A stretch of 64,000 bases of DNA from the NCBI GenBank assembly GCA_033980235.1, contig CM067062.1, positions 9,637,027-9,701,026 on the forward strand. The letters are read 5' to 3'. The position numbers and the translations under genes are program-made. This document shows positions 37,801 to 50,600 of this stretch, piece by piece. Numbering within the stretch: the stretch's first letter is position 1; every line of letters starts with the position of its first letter. The notes beneath the pieces were generated by a model. The model did no database searches. It saw only the letters and a program-made list of their open reading frames with translations, and had not been told where the DNA came from. Source of the stretch: Diadema setosum. Its lineage: Eukaryota; Echinodermata; Echinoidea; Diadematoida; Diadematidae.

Positions 37801-40800
37801 TTGGACCTTCCCAACACCCCGCCCCCAAGAGGGGCACCCCTTGATCTGCTTTGAACAAACTTGAAACTACAGTCATTAATGTACTCACTCATAGTATTAT
37901 CTTAGCTCTATAACTTCTGATTCTAGAGAAGATTTTTAAAGATTTCTTCATTTCGGGGGGGGGGGGGGGGGGGTTGGGGCCCCCTGGGGGCCCCCTGGGT
38001 GGGGCATGGTGCCCATTTTAACAAATTGAGATCCTAACCCCCTAGGGATGCTACCTGCCAAGTTTGGTGAAAATGGGTCATGGGGTTCTCAAGAAGAAGA
38101 TGAAAATGTATAATTTAGGCCCCATTAGGACCGCTCCCCACCCCCCTCCCCTGGGTCCCAAGGGGCACCCCTGATTCTGCCATGAACAAACTTGAAACTA
38201 CAGTCATCAATGTACTAACTCATAGTATTAACTTAGCTCTATCACTTCTGGTTCTAGAGAAGAAGATTTTTCAGATTCCTTAATTTTGGGGGGTTAACAA
38301 ATTGAGTTCCTAACCCCCTAGGGATGCTACCTGCCAAGTTTGACGGAAATCGGTCTTGGGATTTTCAAGAAGAAGATGAAAATGTAAAAAGTTTACGCAC
38401 GACGGACGATGGACGACGCACGACGGACGACGCACGACGGACGCCGGACGAAGGGCGATCGCAATAGCTCACTTGAGCCTTTGGCTCAGGTGAGCTAAAA
38501 AGAGAGATGGAGAGGGAAAAAATATTTGTGTCACTCACATCTCATTGGAGGAAGGTCTGCAGCTTCGGCCCGCAGTGGCATGATCTCTGAACAACAGTAG
38601 CAGTTCACATGGGAAGGGAACGGTTGGCACTGGAACGCAGGTGGCTGGGGCATCAGTACAGACACGCCCCCAACAATTTTGCTACGTCCCGCACTACCAG
38701 CAGAGTCAGAGGCAGCTCCTATTATTATACAATGCACAAACAAATATGGAAAGCCTGAAGTAACTACAGAGCAGAGGACTTAAAAAAACACATGTATTGT
38801 ATGAGAATCTTCAGAGGAACTGATATTACAAAAGTATACACCACAATTGATGGAAATCAGACCTAGAAATCTATGTTTAAACATGTAGTGTCTTGGGTGT
38901 AATGAAGTCGATAACATCAGAGCTTCAACATCATTTCTGTGGCATCAACTCGCTGTGACTGATAACCAGAGTTTAATCTCCATCTGCTTTTGGACAAGAA
39001 GTGTACAAGGATCCCTACATCCATGTCATTATTATGAGCATGAACATTTGTGTATTTCTATTTTGAAAGTGCTGACAGACTATTCCTATTCAAATATATG
39101 AATTCATGCATCAAGTTGTTTTGTATTCCAACTGACTTACAAACTGCCCTTCGTTGACGTAGATAGGCATTGCTTATCAACCCATTGAGGTCAAGTCCCG
39201 AATGTACTCGGGCAAGTGTCAATGGGAAATGTGTGTTGAAGCAAAATCACTCTGCCTCAACAGGTTAAATATTTCAGTAGTAGCCATGATTAAAAAAAAA
39301 ATTGAAGGGCAACTCATCAGTCAGTTGCAATTAAACAACTTATGTAAGAATTCATTAATTAACTAGAAATGTCGCTTTGGCGACTGGTATGCCTCTGCCA
39401 TAATGCATGATTTTCCCAATAGGTCTAGATAGTACATGTGGACACTGTGTGATTACATTTTCACAAAATTGGCAAAATATTGGAATGACAAGTTTGTCAC
39501 AAATGTGTTGAATGTTCACCTTCCTTGACGTAGGTTTAATTGGATGAATAGGAGAGCATGTATCTAGGGATTTAAGGACTTTAACTTGACTTTGACCCAT
39601 TCATACATTTAGGCATTGAGTAATTTTCAAGGTACAGGTGTGGAGAAAAAGTGCAATTTCTGAATTGAATAGTAAATTGTTACCATTTTCATCTGGCCCT
39701 TGACCCTAAAATTCATAAGATAATTACTTTCAGGTTGAACATGCATAATATGTACTAAGTTTCAAGGTAACTTGAGCCACTTCCGAGATATGGAGGAAAA
39801 AGTTAGTTCAGCTCTTTCACTTGATCTTTGACCTTTGAGGCAAAAAGAGAAAAAAAAAAATTCCAGAGAATTTCTATTAGGTTACACATGCATACACCAA
39901 GTGTAAAAAAATAACCCTGCTGGCATTGCATAAATATGAGGGTAATAGCAAAATTTTGAAGTCTTGCACTTGACCTTTGACCCCTGACCTTTGACCCCAT
40001 GAACCCTACATTCTCTAGATAATCACTTCCAGTCAGTACATGTATATACTATGTTCCATGAAGATACCTTGAACAATTTTCTAAGGTACAGAGAAAAAAA
40101 AGAAGTTTTAATATTTTTACTTGACCTTTTGACCTTTGACCTTTGACCTCATGACCCAAACTTTCACCAGAGAATCTTAATTGGGTAATACATGTATACA
40201 CTGAGTTTCAAGAAAATATCTTCAGGCATTCAATAGATATGGTGGAAATAGTGAAATTTTATGTATTTGACCCTGACCTTTCGACCTTTGACCTCATGAC
40301 CCAAACTTTCACCAGAGAATCTTAATTGGGTAATACATGTATACACTATTGTTTCAAGAAAATCTCTTCAGGCATTCAATAGATATGGTGGAAATAGTGA
40401 AATTTTATGTATTTGACCCTGACCTTTTGACCTTTGACCTTATGACCCAAACTTTCACCAGAGAATTTTAATTGGGTAATACATGTATACACTAAATTTC
40501 AAGAAAATATCTTCAGGCATTCAATAGATATGGTGGAAATAGTGAAATTGTATTTATTTGACCTTGACCTTTTGACTTTTGACCTTGAGCATGTGCACCC
40601 AAAAGTTGATAGGCACAACTTCACCCCCTAATACACATACATGCCAAGTTTCATTAGGATACCTCAACAGGTTTCGATAGTTACCTTGTCCACAAAATTC
40701 ATTACGGACGGACGGAAGGAAGGACGGACGGACGGACGGACGGACGGAAGGACGGACAGACGGACAACCCGAAAACATAATGCCTCCGGTACCACTTCGT

Positions 40801-42759
40801 GGCGGAGGCATAAAAAACATACAGAGTACCTACTGCATGCTGTAAAGATTAGAACCAACACTGGCTGTCAGGTGGTTTTGAAATGGCTGAGATATCTAAA
40901 AACAAAGTAAAACAAAGCTTTCTTAACTCTTTATGTGCCATGGTGGAAACCCCCTCTGTGCCACATTATTTTGAGACACCAGCCGACTAATACTTTGAGA
41001 AAATATTTTGTTTCTGAAATCTATGTTACTTCTACAGATTTCTGTTAAGCTGGACAAATAGTGAGCAAAGTTGTAGAGAAAATGCAAAGCTTTGCTTTGG
41101 TGTAAATTGAATGACAAATCCATGATTGTATTTCTTTCAAATGACTAGTAGCTGAATAACTGTAAAGGCATGACATTTGCACACAAAACAGTGACAAAAA
41201 CTTAGAATTCACACACAAACCCAGTAGGCAACACGGCTTGATAGTCAGTCACAGCATAAAATGCAAGCTAAAGGTGAGAGGAATGAAAGTGTGAGAAACG
41301 ATTTTATTGTACTGCGCCATTTGGCGATTTTTGATCGGTTTGGGCGGGTTTGTGCGTTTGAGCAGAATATGCAAAGTTGGCACGCCGTTGACCGAGTCGG
41401 ACGTGCGAACGTGGCACATAAAGAGTTAATAAAAGGGGGGACCCACCTTTTATTATGATTGCTTTATTTTGGATATCTCAGTCATTTCAAAACCGTTTTT
41501 CATCAAATAAACTTTGACTTCCTCTTAGAATTATATGATCTTTCATATTTTGTGAGAGGTTTCTAATTATTTCAACAGATTATCATCGTAAACATTGCAA
41601 ACCAAAAGTCCCACCTCAACCGAAACTGTACCATCCCTTTAAGCAATAATCCTAACTTGCATTAAGGGTTCTTCCTGGACATTGTATACTGATTGCTAAA
41701 CAAAAGTTCATCAGTGGATGTCCCTATCAGCAAAACACAATCTAACACGACTGGACCCATTCCCACCTCACCTGCTCCCGATGGACCTGCGCTGCTCGTT
41801 GATGGCCCAGGTGTGCCACAGATGGCGCTGGAGAGGGCCGTTACTGCGAAGAAGTTAAGCGGTTGGACGGGTGACACATAATGGGGGCACTGTCTGCAGG
41901 CTCTGCGTGAATTTTACAAAATAATCAGTGTCAGAAAGACAGGAAACAAGAAGTCTCTCGAATTCAAACATTTCTGTTTTTAATACTACAGAAGCAAAAT
42001 TCAAGAGGACCTTTAAAGTTCCAGTTTACCTTTGGGAGCAGTGATTTCATAAATGTTCAAGATATCACATTTGATGCATATGTGTAGGTCTGTTGTATCA
42101 TAAAACATCCTACCATATGAAATATTTGCAATGAAACCTAAAATATAAGGAGATATCAGGGTTTTTCTCAATAAACCGTAACTGTATACGGTTTAGTCTG
42201 GAAACATTTTTATTATAACTATTGTTCACATTTTGTGTATTTAACAACACTTAACATCGATTATACGGATTCAAATTTTGACAGTGGTTGTTTCTATCCC
42301 TAACTCACATTTTAGAACTATTTTAGAGCACTAATGCTTTCATCTGCAAATGGTAAATTATGCCTTTAAGTGGTATCAAACATCCAAGGAAGAGAGGATA
42401 TGCTGAAAATCTATGTGTATTTCCTGGACTTTGTGTGTAACATACTTTAATATCTGAGGCAAAGACAACAAACACTTTAGACTCAGTTATCCAAAATAAA
42501 CAGAGGGCAATGACTGAGCAGAATTACTTTGTTGTAGGGTTGTAAAAATCAATGTAATATGACTGCAAATTGGACCAGAATAATAAGAATTAACAGACAT
42601 GGAAAGCAATAAAATGATAAGAGTTCTGCTTAAGTTGAAAAAAAGTATGCTATTTGTTAAAAGTTTCATGCCTGGCTCCTATATCTTTTTTTTTTTTTCC
42701 CAAATCATCCTAGACAGGGTACATTAGTGAATGGCACATCACTTTTATAGGGATGACAA

Positions 42760-42809
<50 letters not shown>

Positions 42810-45800
42810 TTTTTAATTTTTTTTTTTATTTTTTTTTTTTTGACCATGTGTTGATATTTGATAACATTTTCACAGAAAGGCAATGAAGACTGGTATCACT
42901 GTTAAGTGAGAAGTGCATTACATATTTGTGGACTTAGAAGGAGGGAAGTCTAGGCATGATATAGGACCATACAAATTTGAAGATTACAAGAGTCTTCTTT
43001 TTACAAAGTGTTGTGGAATTATTGAGGGTTAAAAAGCAGGAGGGAGGGGGGGGGGGGACAATCTGTTGGGAGGTAAGAGACACATATTGGTCTGTCTACT
43101 CCCTATAGTACCCATAGGGCAATGGATGACTCCAGGGCCCTGTGGCCCTGCCACAGCAACACTCACGGTTGGACGGCTACAGGGGAAGGTTCGTCACTTT
43201 CGTACTCATCGTCCGGGTCGTAGTCGCCCTCCTCATCCTCGTCATCATCATCGATATCCTGTGAATAGTCAATTGTCTGAAGGGCAGGGCAGGCAAGCGA
43301 ATATCGAAATGCAAACAAAATGTACATCAATCTATGTTTACAGTGAAGTAGAGTAGTATGTTAACAAAAAAAAAAAATGAATGACTTAACCCTAACTAGG
43401 CCGGGGGGGGCCTCCGAGGCCCCCCCCTCGACGTTTCGCGCGATGTATCGCTATCGCGAGAAGCTATCGCCGCGACGTTTCGTGACTTTTTTCTTTCGAG
43501 TCTCCCGCATCTTTTGACACCAAATTTGCGATGCCCGGGTGTGCGGTTCCGAAGTTGCGCATGAATATGCACTTGCATGTCAGACCAAAAATTGCTCAAA
43601 AACGTGAATTTGTGTACAATTTCAATGCAAACTGTGTTTCCAGGCAAATTTCATAAAAGCATGATTATTTGGGGGTTTTATTGATTAAAATCAATTAATA
43701 ATGCATTTTCTTGTTCAGAACAATGTCACGGACAAATTTCATCGAAAAAACAATGAAAAACATAAAGTCGAAAAAACAAAGAAATACATAAGAAATTCAA
43801 AAAACAATAAAATACTTAGGAAATTTTTTCTGATTGCACAATTTTTTTCTCTTACATTTGCTAAGGACACTAAAAAGAATATTTACACAAAAAATATGCC
43901 TGTTTTGAGCTTTATTTAGTGATTTATACCAAATTGTCTGATTTCATGCATCATTATGCATAAATTAGCATAATTTAGTGTAAATGTTAATTTTTGAAAA
44001 AATTAACTTCGTGATACTTTAGATTACATCATAGGCAATGCGTGTGCCGATTTTCGTCGCGATCGCGCAGTCGACGGCCGAGATCCGGAGGGGGGGCCTG
44101 GGAGGCCCCCCCCCCCCGGCTCTATCATCTACCTGAATAGCCCGGCCTAGTTAGGGTTAACCTGTTGCTATGATTACTTTCCAATCTTTTGATCCAGTAT
44201 TATAGGGTGTGGGTATGCCATGGATGATATCTACAGGGAATTGAAGTATGTCAAGAGCAACAGGTTTAATTCGAGCAAAGTGCATGCACACAAAATTATG
44301 GCATCAACTGGTATGTGAAACATTCTGTCCTTAGCTTTAACCAGAAACTCTCAGAATCTGGGAGTAGATGGGTTAAAAAAAAGAATACAAGATCCAAAGA
44401 TAGTGTACTATACCTGATTGAAAGGAACCTGATCACGTTGATCCATTTCAGCAAGCTCTTCTTTTGACCTCTGCTTTTCTGCAAAAAAGAGCATTACAGA
44501 GAATAATCTCAGACATTTTGCTTTTCTTGTGTCACAAACTTTTCATATCACAGTTTAGGTCAGAAAATAAGGGTCATGTCAATTGCCATGACTTTATTGT
44601 TGAGCTTAGTGGTAAGTTCCACTAGGCATTTATAAAGGAAACAATTACTGGGTAGGAAATAAGAAAAGATAACTAAATTCAGTGAACTGCTTTGACACAC
44701 ATACTATCATAAAAACAATGTAAGATCTGTGAACTTTATTTGAGTGTGATGATAATCAAAATAGTAATGGGTCGCTTCCAGATCATGAAACTTGGGTTTG
44801 ATACACTCAAATCACGTTTTGAATTCATGACTTGCAGCATGTCAAGAAATCAGCTATGTGGCCATAATCTATTTGTTGTCAACAGCAACAACAAAACCTG
44901 CTGGAATAATTATGGTCAATTTGGAAGAAAATACTATTAAATTGAAGCAGCTGTTTTTCTGTGATACAATCAAAATGTTGAAGTAGATTTGGTGCCCCTA
45001 TCCAACAGATACAGAGTAAGGTTTACACTGTCTACTCTTTCAACACAGCTGAACAAAAATACTTGTTTCAGTGCTTCGAAGTGACGTCTTACCAGGGTGC
45101 TGCTTCAAGTAAGCATCCACGAGGCTGTTGACGATGTAGTTGTGGCCGATGCGACGTACATACTTCCGACACTGCACAGGCAAAAGGGACGGTTTAAGAG
45201 ACTAACACATGAGTGCATGAAAACCTCATAGGTTTTTCAATATCTCTGAGGTACAAATTTTAGCTTTGTAATAATACTGCATATACAGACAAAATCTGCG
45301 GAAATTAATGCATGGGCCACTTCTATAACAGAGCATAGTATCCTGCCATTCCCAACATATAATTACAATGATCCTTTGTTAAAGAGAATTTTGTCAGCAT
45401 TAGGTTATTTGTCTGTCTATCTGTTTATTTGTTCTGTTTGTCTATTTACAAACGAACTCAAACGTTGCAAACAGATTTTGATGAAACTTAATCTAAGTTG
45501 CACAGTCTCTTAATCCTTTGAGTGCTTTACTTAAAAAAAAAAAACAACACACACACACACGACATATTTGATTGCATGCTACATTCATTAACTGATGCAA
45601 CAAAACCCACTGCAATGGCCAGGGTTCGTGTGCAGATGTCTGAGGAGCTACACAAGCTAGATGATCCCACACCCACCTGGGGACACCTCTTGGAATGTTT
45701 CATCCACCCTGAGTAACAGGCTGAGCAGAAGCTGTGCATACAGGGCTGCAAACTGGGGGGAGCAGAAGAAACATTGGTATTTTTTTAAGTTGGACATGAA

Positions 45801-47654
45801 GTAGACTGCCATCTTATTATTGAGGCAAAATACAAGAATTCAGTTAAATTTTCACATTGACACTATTTAATGGCAGCGTCTCTCGTGTAAATGATGGAAA
45901 CTGTGATCTTTTTGAAGTATAAATACTGGCTTTGTGATAAATCTTAATATTGATACTATTTCATGACAGTAGTTACAGGTAAAAATTGAGAAATACTGGT
46001 AAGCACAGGTGACATTCGTCACAGGTAAAGCTGTACAGATTGGTGGACAAGGTGGAGAATGGATTTTTATCTTTTCAAGAGATGTTCAGAGGCAACCTGA
46101 CATCCAGCACAATGAAAATGACAAATTTTTTTGTGAATAGATTGGCTTCCGGCCATCAATTGTGAAACGGGATATCGAGGGAGAGAAATAGCAGTTGCAA
46201 TGTGCCACAAACTAATCAAAATTAATACCCCACACCCTTCATCTCAAACAAAACAAACACATCGACATACACACACACTCTTGGTTCATTTCTCACTTTC
46301 TATACACAGCCAACCTTTTTTACCTTACATATCATAAAGACAGACAAGAACAGATATACTCTCACTATATTCTGGTAAAGTTCCTATAGACCATGTCCAC
46401 CCTATACCCCTCTCTCCCTTTATCACACTGCCATCACACATCCTCTTACCCAGGGCTGCACACTAACCCATTTCTTTCTACTGGTCCGACCTGTCTGTCG
46501 GACCAGTAGGTACCCAGTTTTTCCATGTTTTACTTGTCCATTCCTGAAAAAGTTACTGAGATCCGACAGTGATTTTTCAATGGTCAGGGACCGTCAGACC
46601 AGTGCCAGTGTGCAGCGTTGTCTTACCTGATACACTTGTGGAGAATGTCCTGGCAGATGCTGCAAATCAAAGTCTCCAAGATGTCGTCTGTCTCCTCCTC
46701 TTCAGCTTTGGCTCCCTCCGCTTTTGGCTGGTCGCCATCCTTGGGGTCCTTCTTCTCATCACCATCACCACCACCTTGGCTTGCTTTGCTAGCCGCCTCC
46801 TCCACCTCCTCCTCCTCTTTCAGCCCCTCTTCTTTTCCTGTCTTCTCTTCCTCAGCAGTTTCCTTTTCTGATGGTGAGAGTCATTTTGTTGTTGTTGTTG
46901 TTGTTGTTGTTGTTGCGGTTGTGGTTGTTAATGTCGTTGTCATTGTTGTTGTTAGCAAGAAAAAAAAATCCTAATACTGTGTTCTGTGAATGGTCAGTGC
47001 TATCAACCTGACAACATACACATCAGTGCACATCACAGTGATGGCTAATGCATGCAACACCAGTAGGCATTCTGATTACCTGGTGCTCAGGTTGTAAATT
47101 TTGAATGCAATATACATGGAGAGTTTTATTCATTTTATATTAAAACCCCTCGACCTACAGCAGTCAATTTGAGCTGTCTTCATGACTCAGAGTCAACATG
47201 TTCGCACAGTTAGATGAAAGGGCATTATATTCCTCGTATTGATAAGATCTGAATTCATCCTTTACTGAACTGCATTTGTTTACCCATTTTCATCATTTCA
47301 GTCGACATTTACTGTGGATTACTTCTGTTTTGACAAAATCAAGAGATACGTGTTGTAGTGTGACATTACAAACATAATGGCACTAGAGGCGACATAATTT
47401 TCCAAACGTATGCTCACCAGCTTGAGGTGCATTCTCAGCTTGAAGCTTATTTTCTGTGGAAGCTGAACTGCTGTCTTGGGCATTTTCCTCTAATTTCTGC
47501 TTCTTCATGGATGGCTCACTGTCTTCAACTGCTTCCTGCAAGAATTTATAAGATAAAACAAGTGTGCTTCAGTAGTGATGCTGTATATCTTGTGTGGAAA
47601 TCATTTAAAAATGGCCGATCTAATTTATAATTTATTCTGGCCATGAAAGTTACC

Positions 47655-47686
<32 letters not shown>

Positions 47687-50600
47687 TCTGATGAGGCACA
47701 GTATTAGCATGCAAACACACTTTGCTATTGTTGGAATTGATTTTCCCCTGTCATTACCCCATCTGTTAAATCTACCTCGACAACAAATCTGCCAATAAGA
47801 AGTAAAACAAATATGGCACACTACTCAATTGCCTTTTGTGACAAAACTTTACTTTATCATTCATGACAGAAAACTTACGGCTTTCCGTCCCTGATTGAGA
47901 TACTCAGCATATCAAATATTGAACTGTCACTAACACAAGAAATTAGTGTAAAGAAGCTCATGGCTCATTTGCTTATAGGAAGTTTAACTTTTATTCTTGA
48001 AGGGTGGAATGACACACAGTGATTGCATTTAATAGTCCATTCACAGCTTGTTCATGCAACGTCACATTACAGTGAATCTCATTGTATCAAACACGGTTAA
48101 AACTTAAAACTTTGTTACAACGAAGTGAAAATTAAAGTCACAAATTATCATCTATATATCTTCATATATTTTATTTGTTCAGCTCTAATGGATTTTTGAT
48201 GTAACAAATGAAAACTGCTGGGTTCCAAGGACTTCTGTTATAATGTGAGTTGTCTGTGTTGCCAGAAAAAGCTGATAGAAATAAACCTTATCCCTTTGAC
48301 ATTGTCACAAAACACTTACTTGATCATTGTCAATCTCTCTCTTTCTTGTGCCTTCGTCCTGGACAGTTTCAGCTTGCTCATCATCTTCTTGGGGAACACC
48401 TTTTGGTTTGTCGTCATGTTGCTCACCAAAGGCATAGTCTTCAGTGTTTTCATCTGAGAAACACAAATTAAGTGACTTGCACATTTTTTTTTTTCCAAAA
48501 TAGATTCTTTTGGTTACAACATAAATAAAATAATAAAATAAAATGTCTTCAAAATATTCGAGCATTGCAAGGTTTTCCATCTCATCTAGAATACTTCTAT
48601 TTTCAACTTCCACTGAAGGTAAGCACTTTTTTTTTTTTTTTTTTGCAAAAGAAAATGGGCAAGGATGATTAGCAGTTTGAATATACTGCAGGAACATTAT
48701 GAAGTTTGTTTGTTGGTTTGTTTTGTTTGTTTTGTTTTTTCTTTTTACAATTCAGCTACATTGAGAGGATTTTTCTGCCAATTGTGATGTGACAAAGCAC
48801 AGCAACAAACCCACAAAAAACTTTAGGCATTATCTTCCCTACCACTGTTGTCAACAGGACTCAATTTTAAGAGCATTGAATGTTATCTTCAAACTTATCC
48901 AGCCTATCATGATGATGATTTCCCCAGTTTGCATTTATCTTCTCAAACTTTTCGTTTTTTCAATTCCTACAAGCTTTGATCAGCATCTAGTTGTTGTACT
49001 TGCATTGTTATAAAAATTGCTGACCAAAATTGAAAAATCACCCCTCCAATACCTACAGGCCCTTACCCGAATCTTCCAGTGGTTGAGTTTGATCCAGTTT
49101 TTCAATGTCTTCAAACCTGTAGACTATATCTGGAGGAATAAAAGAATTTGTAACATTAAAGACGGAAATTATACATCATGTTCGAGTAAAAAGAAGAAAA
49201 CCAATAGTCACATGTATGTACATGTACCCATTAAATCATGCATGCTGTAAATAATCCCAGTAGATTTCACCATGGTTAGATTGCTCCTACAGGTATAACT
49301 TTGAAATACATGTACACATTCCATACACAATATACTTTACCTTGGAATCAGATAAAATATGAAGTTTATAGGTATCAAACTCAGTCCTGACTGACAAGAC
49401 AAATAAAAAAAAAAATCAAAACAAACTTACAGTTGTACAAACTGTGTGAACTCACTGAACATATATGCGAATAAAATTTTTCTTGAGAATAAGATGATTT
49501 CAACACTGTAAACCTCTGCAGTTAAATTCATTCCTATATTACTCTTGGCTGATGAGGTAAGAAAGTCAGAGGAGCACACACATAGCCTTTTAAAGTGAGC
49601 TACATACATCAATGCACAAGGCAATAAGCTTTGACGAGAATAACATTTCCCTATCCACATCAAGCAAAAATCAAAGGAAAGAAACACAATGTAGCTTTTA
49701 AAAAAAAAATCAATTTGCACTTACTATCTTGTGCTTTGTCTCCTTTCTGGAAAACCAGAGCTATCTCATCCCCATGACATAGTCTTTGTTTCTGCAAAGT
49801 CAAACAATTACAGTGAAGTCAAACTATGGCAAACTGCTACACAAATACAACTTGCATCAAAATTTTACTCTTTATAGATAGTAATATGTGTCAAATATCA
49901 ATCCAAAGAAAGAAGAAGAGGCTAGGAGAGTATGTGTGTATCAAAAATTTGTAATATTCTCCTTATTCATCTTTGGAGATGTAAATCTTTTATCATATAG
50001 CCTGAGTGGAAAACTGCAGTGGAAGCTGTTTTCTTGTCAACGACACTAAGTCTGTGTAGGATATGCTGAAACACAGACCAGAAGGGAGCCCAAAAAAAAA
50101 GAAAGAAAACGAAAAGGTGTCTCCATCAATCAACGAGACATTTCAAGTCCCTTCTTCTTGTGGAATGAACAGTATTTGTGTAGTTCATCACTTCAGAGGG
50201 ATAAAATCTAAATACCTTCCCTATAATGTGAAAATGCCTCCTTTAGACCTTTGCTTGAAATACATAGTAATAGTACTGATAATCAGTGGGCATTCAAGGC
50301 ATTATCTATTTAAATATATATGAGGAAGAAAAACAAAAAGAAGAAAAAAACAATCCTGGCATCCTTTTCTCTCCCAACTCTGCATCCAGAGTACCAGATA
50401 CCTCAAAGAATATTTTAACTTAGACAGTAGATGGAATAGCATCTGAGTCACCTGTCCTTTTCCAACTTTGACACCATTCAGCCAAGTCCCATTTGTGCTA
50501 TGACAAAGAAAAACACAATAAAATGACAATCAAACCATCGTCAAGAGTACATTCATAAAGATCTTTTTGTTCTTCCTGTGGTAAATGAATTAAACTTTTC

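Noticed and set aside
39800..40590. Regularly spaced similar blocks resembling a CRISPR-like array
   Set aside because: The units are internal repeats of a MITE with inverted ends and diverge throughout; there are no unique spacers.
35943..44160. CCCTAAC and GTTAGGG motifs as interstitial telomere repeats
   Set aside because: They are single copies at the exact ends of TTAA-flanked MITEs, not tandem TTAGGG arrays.
45741..45755. CAGGGCTGCAAACTG resembling the hAT-like MITE end
   Set aside because: It is the antisense of the conserved LQPC codons at the start of CHFR exon 9; no partner end or flanking duplication.
46569..46974. Two overlapping plus ORFs rich in Ser/Pro
   Set aside because: Shadows of the CHFR exon 8 coding strand and the adjacent (TTG)n repeat.
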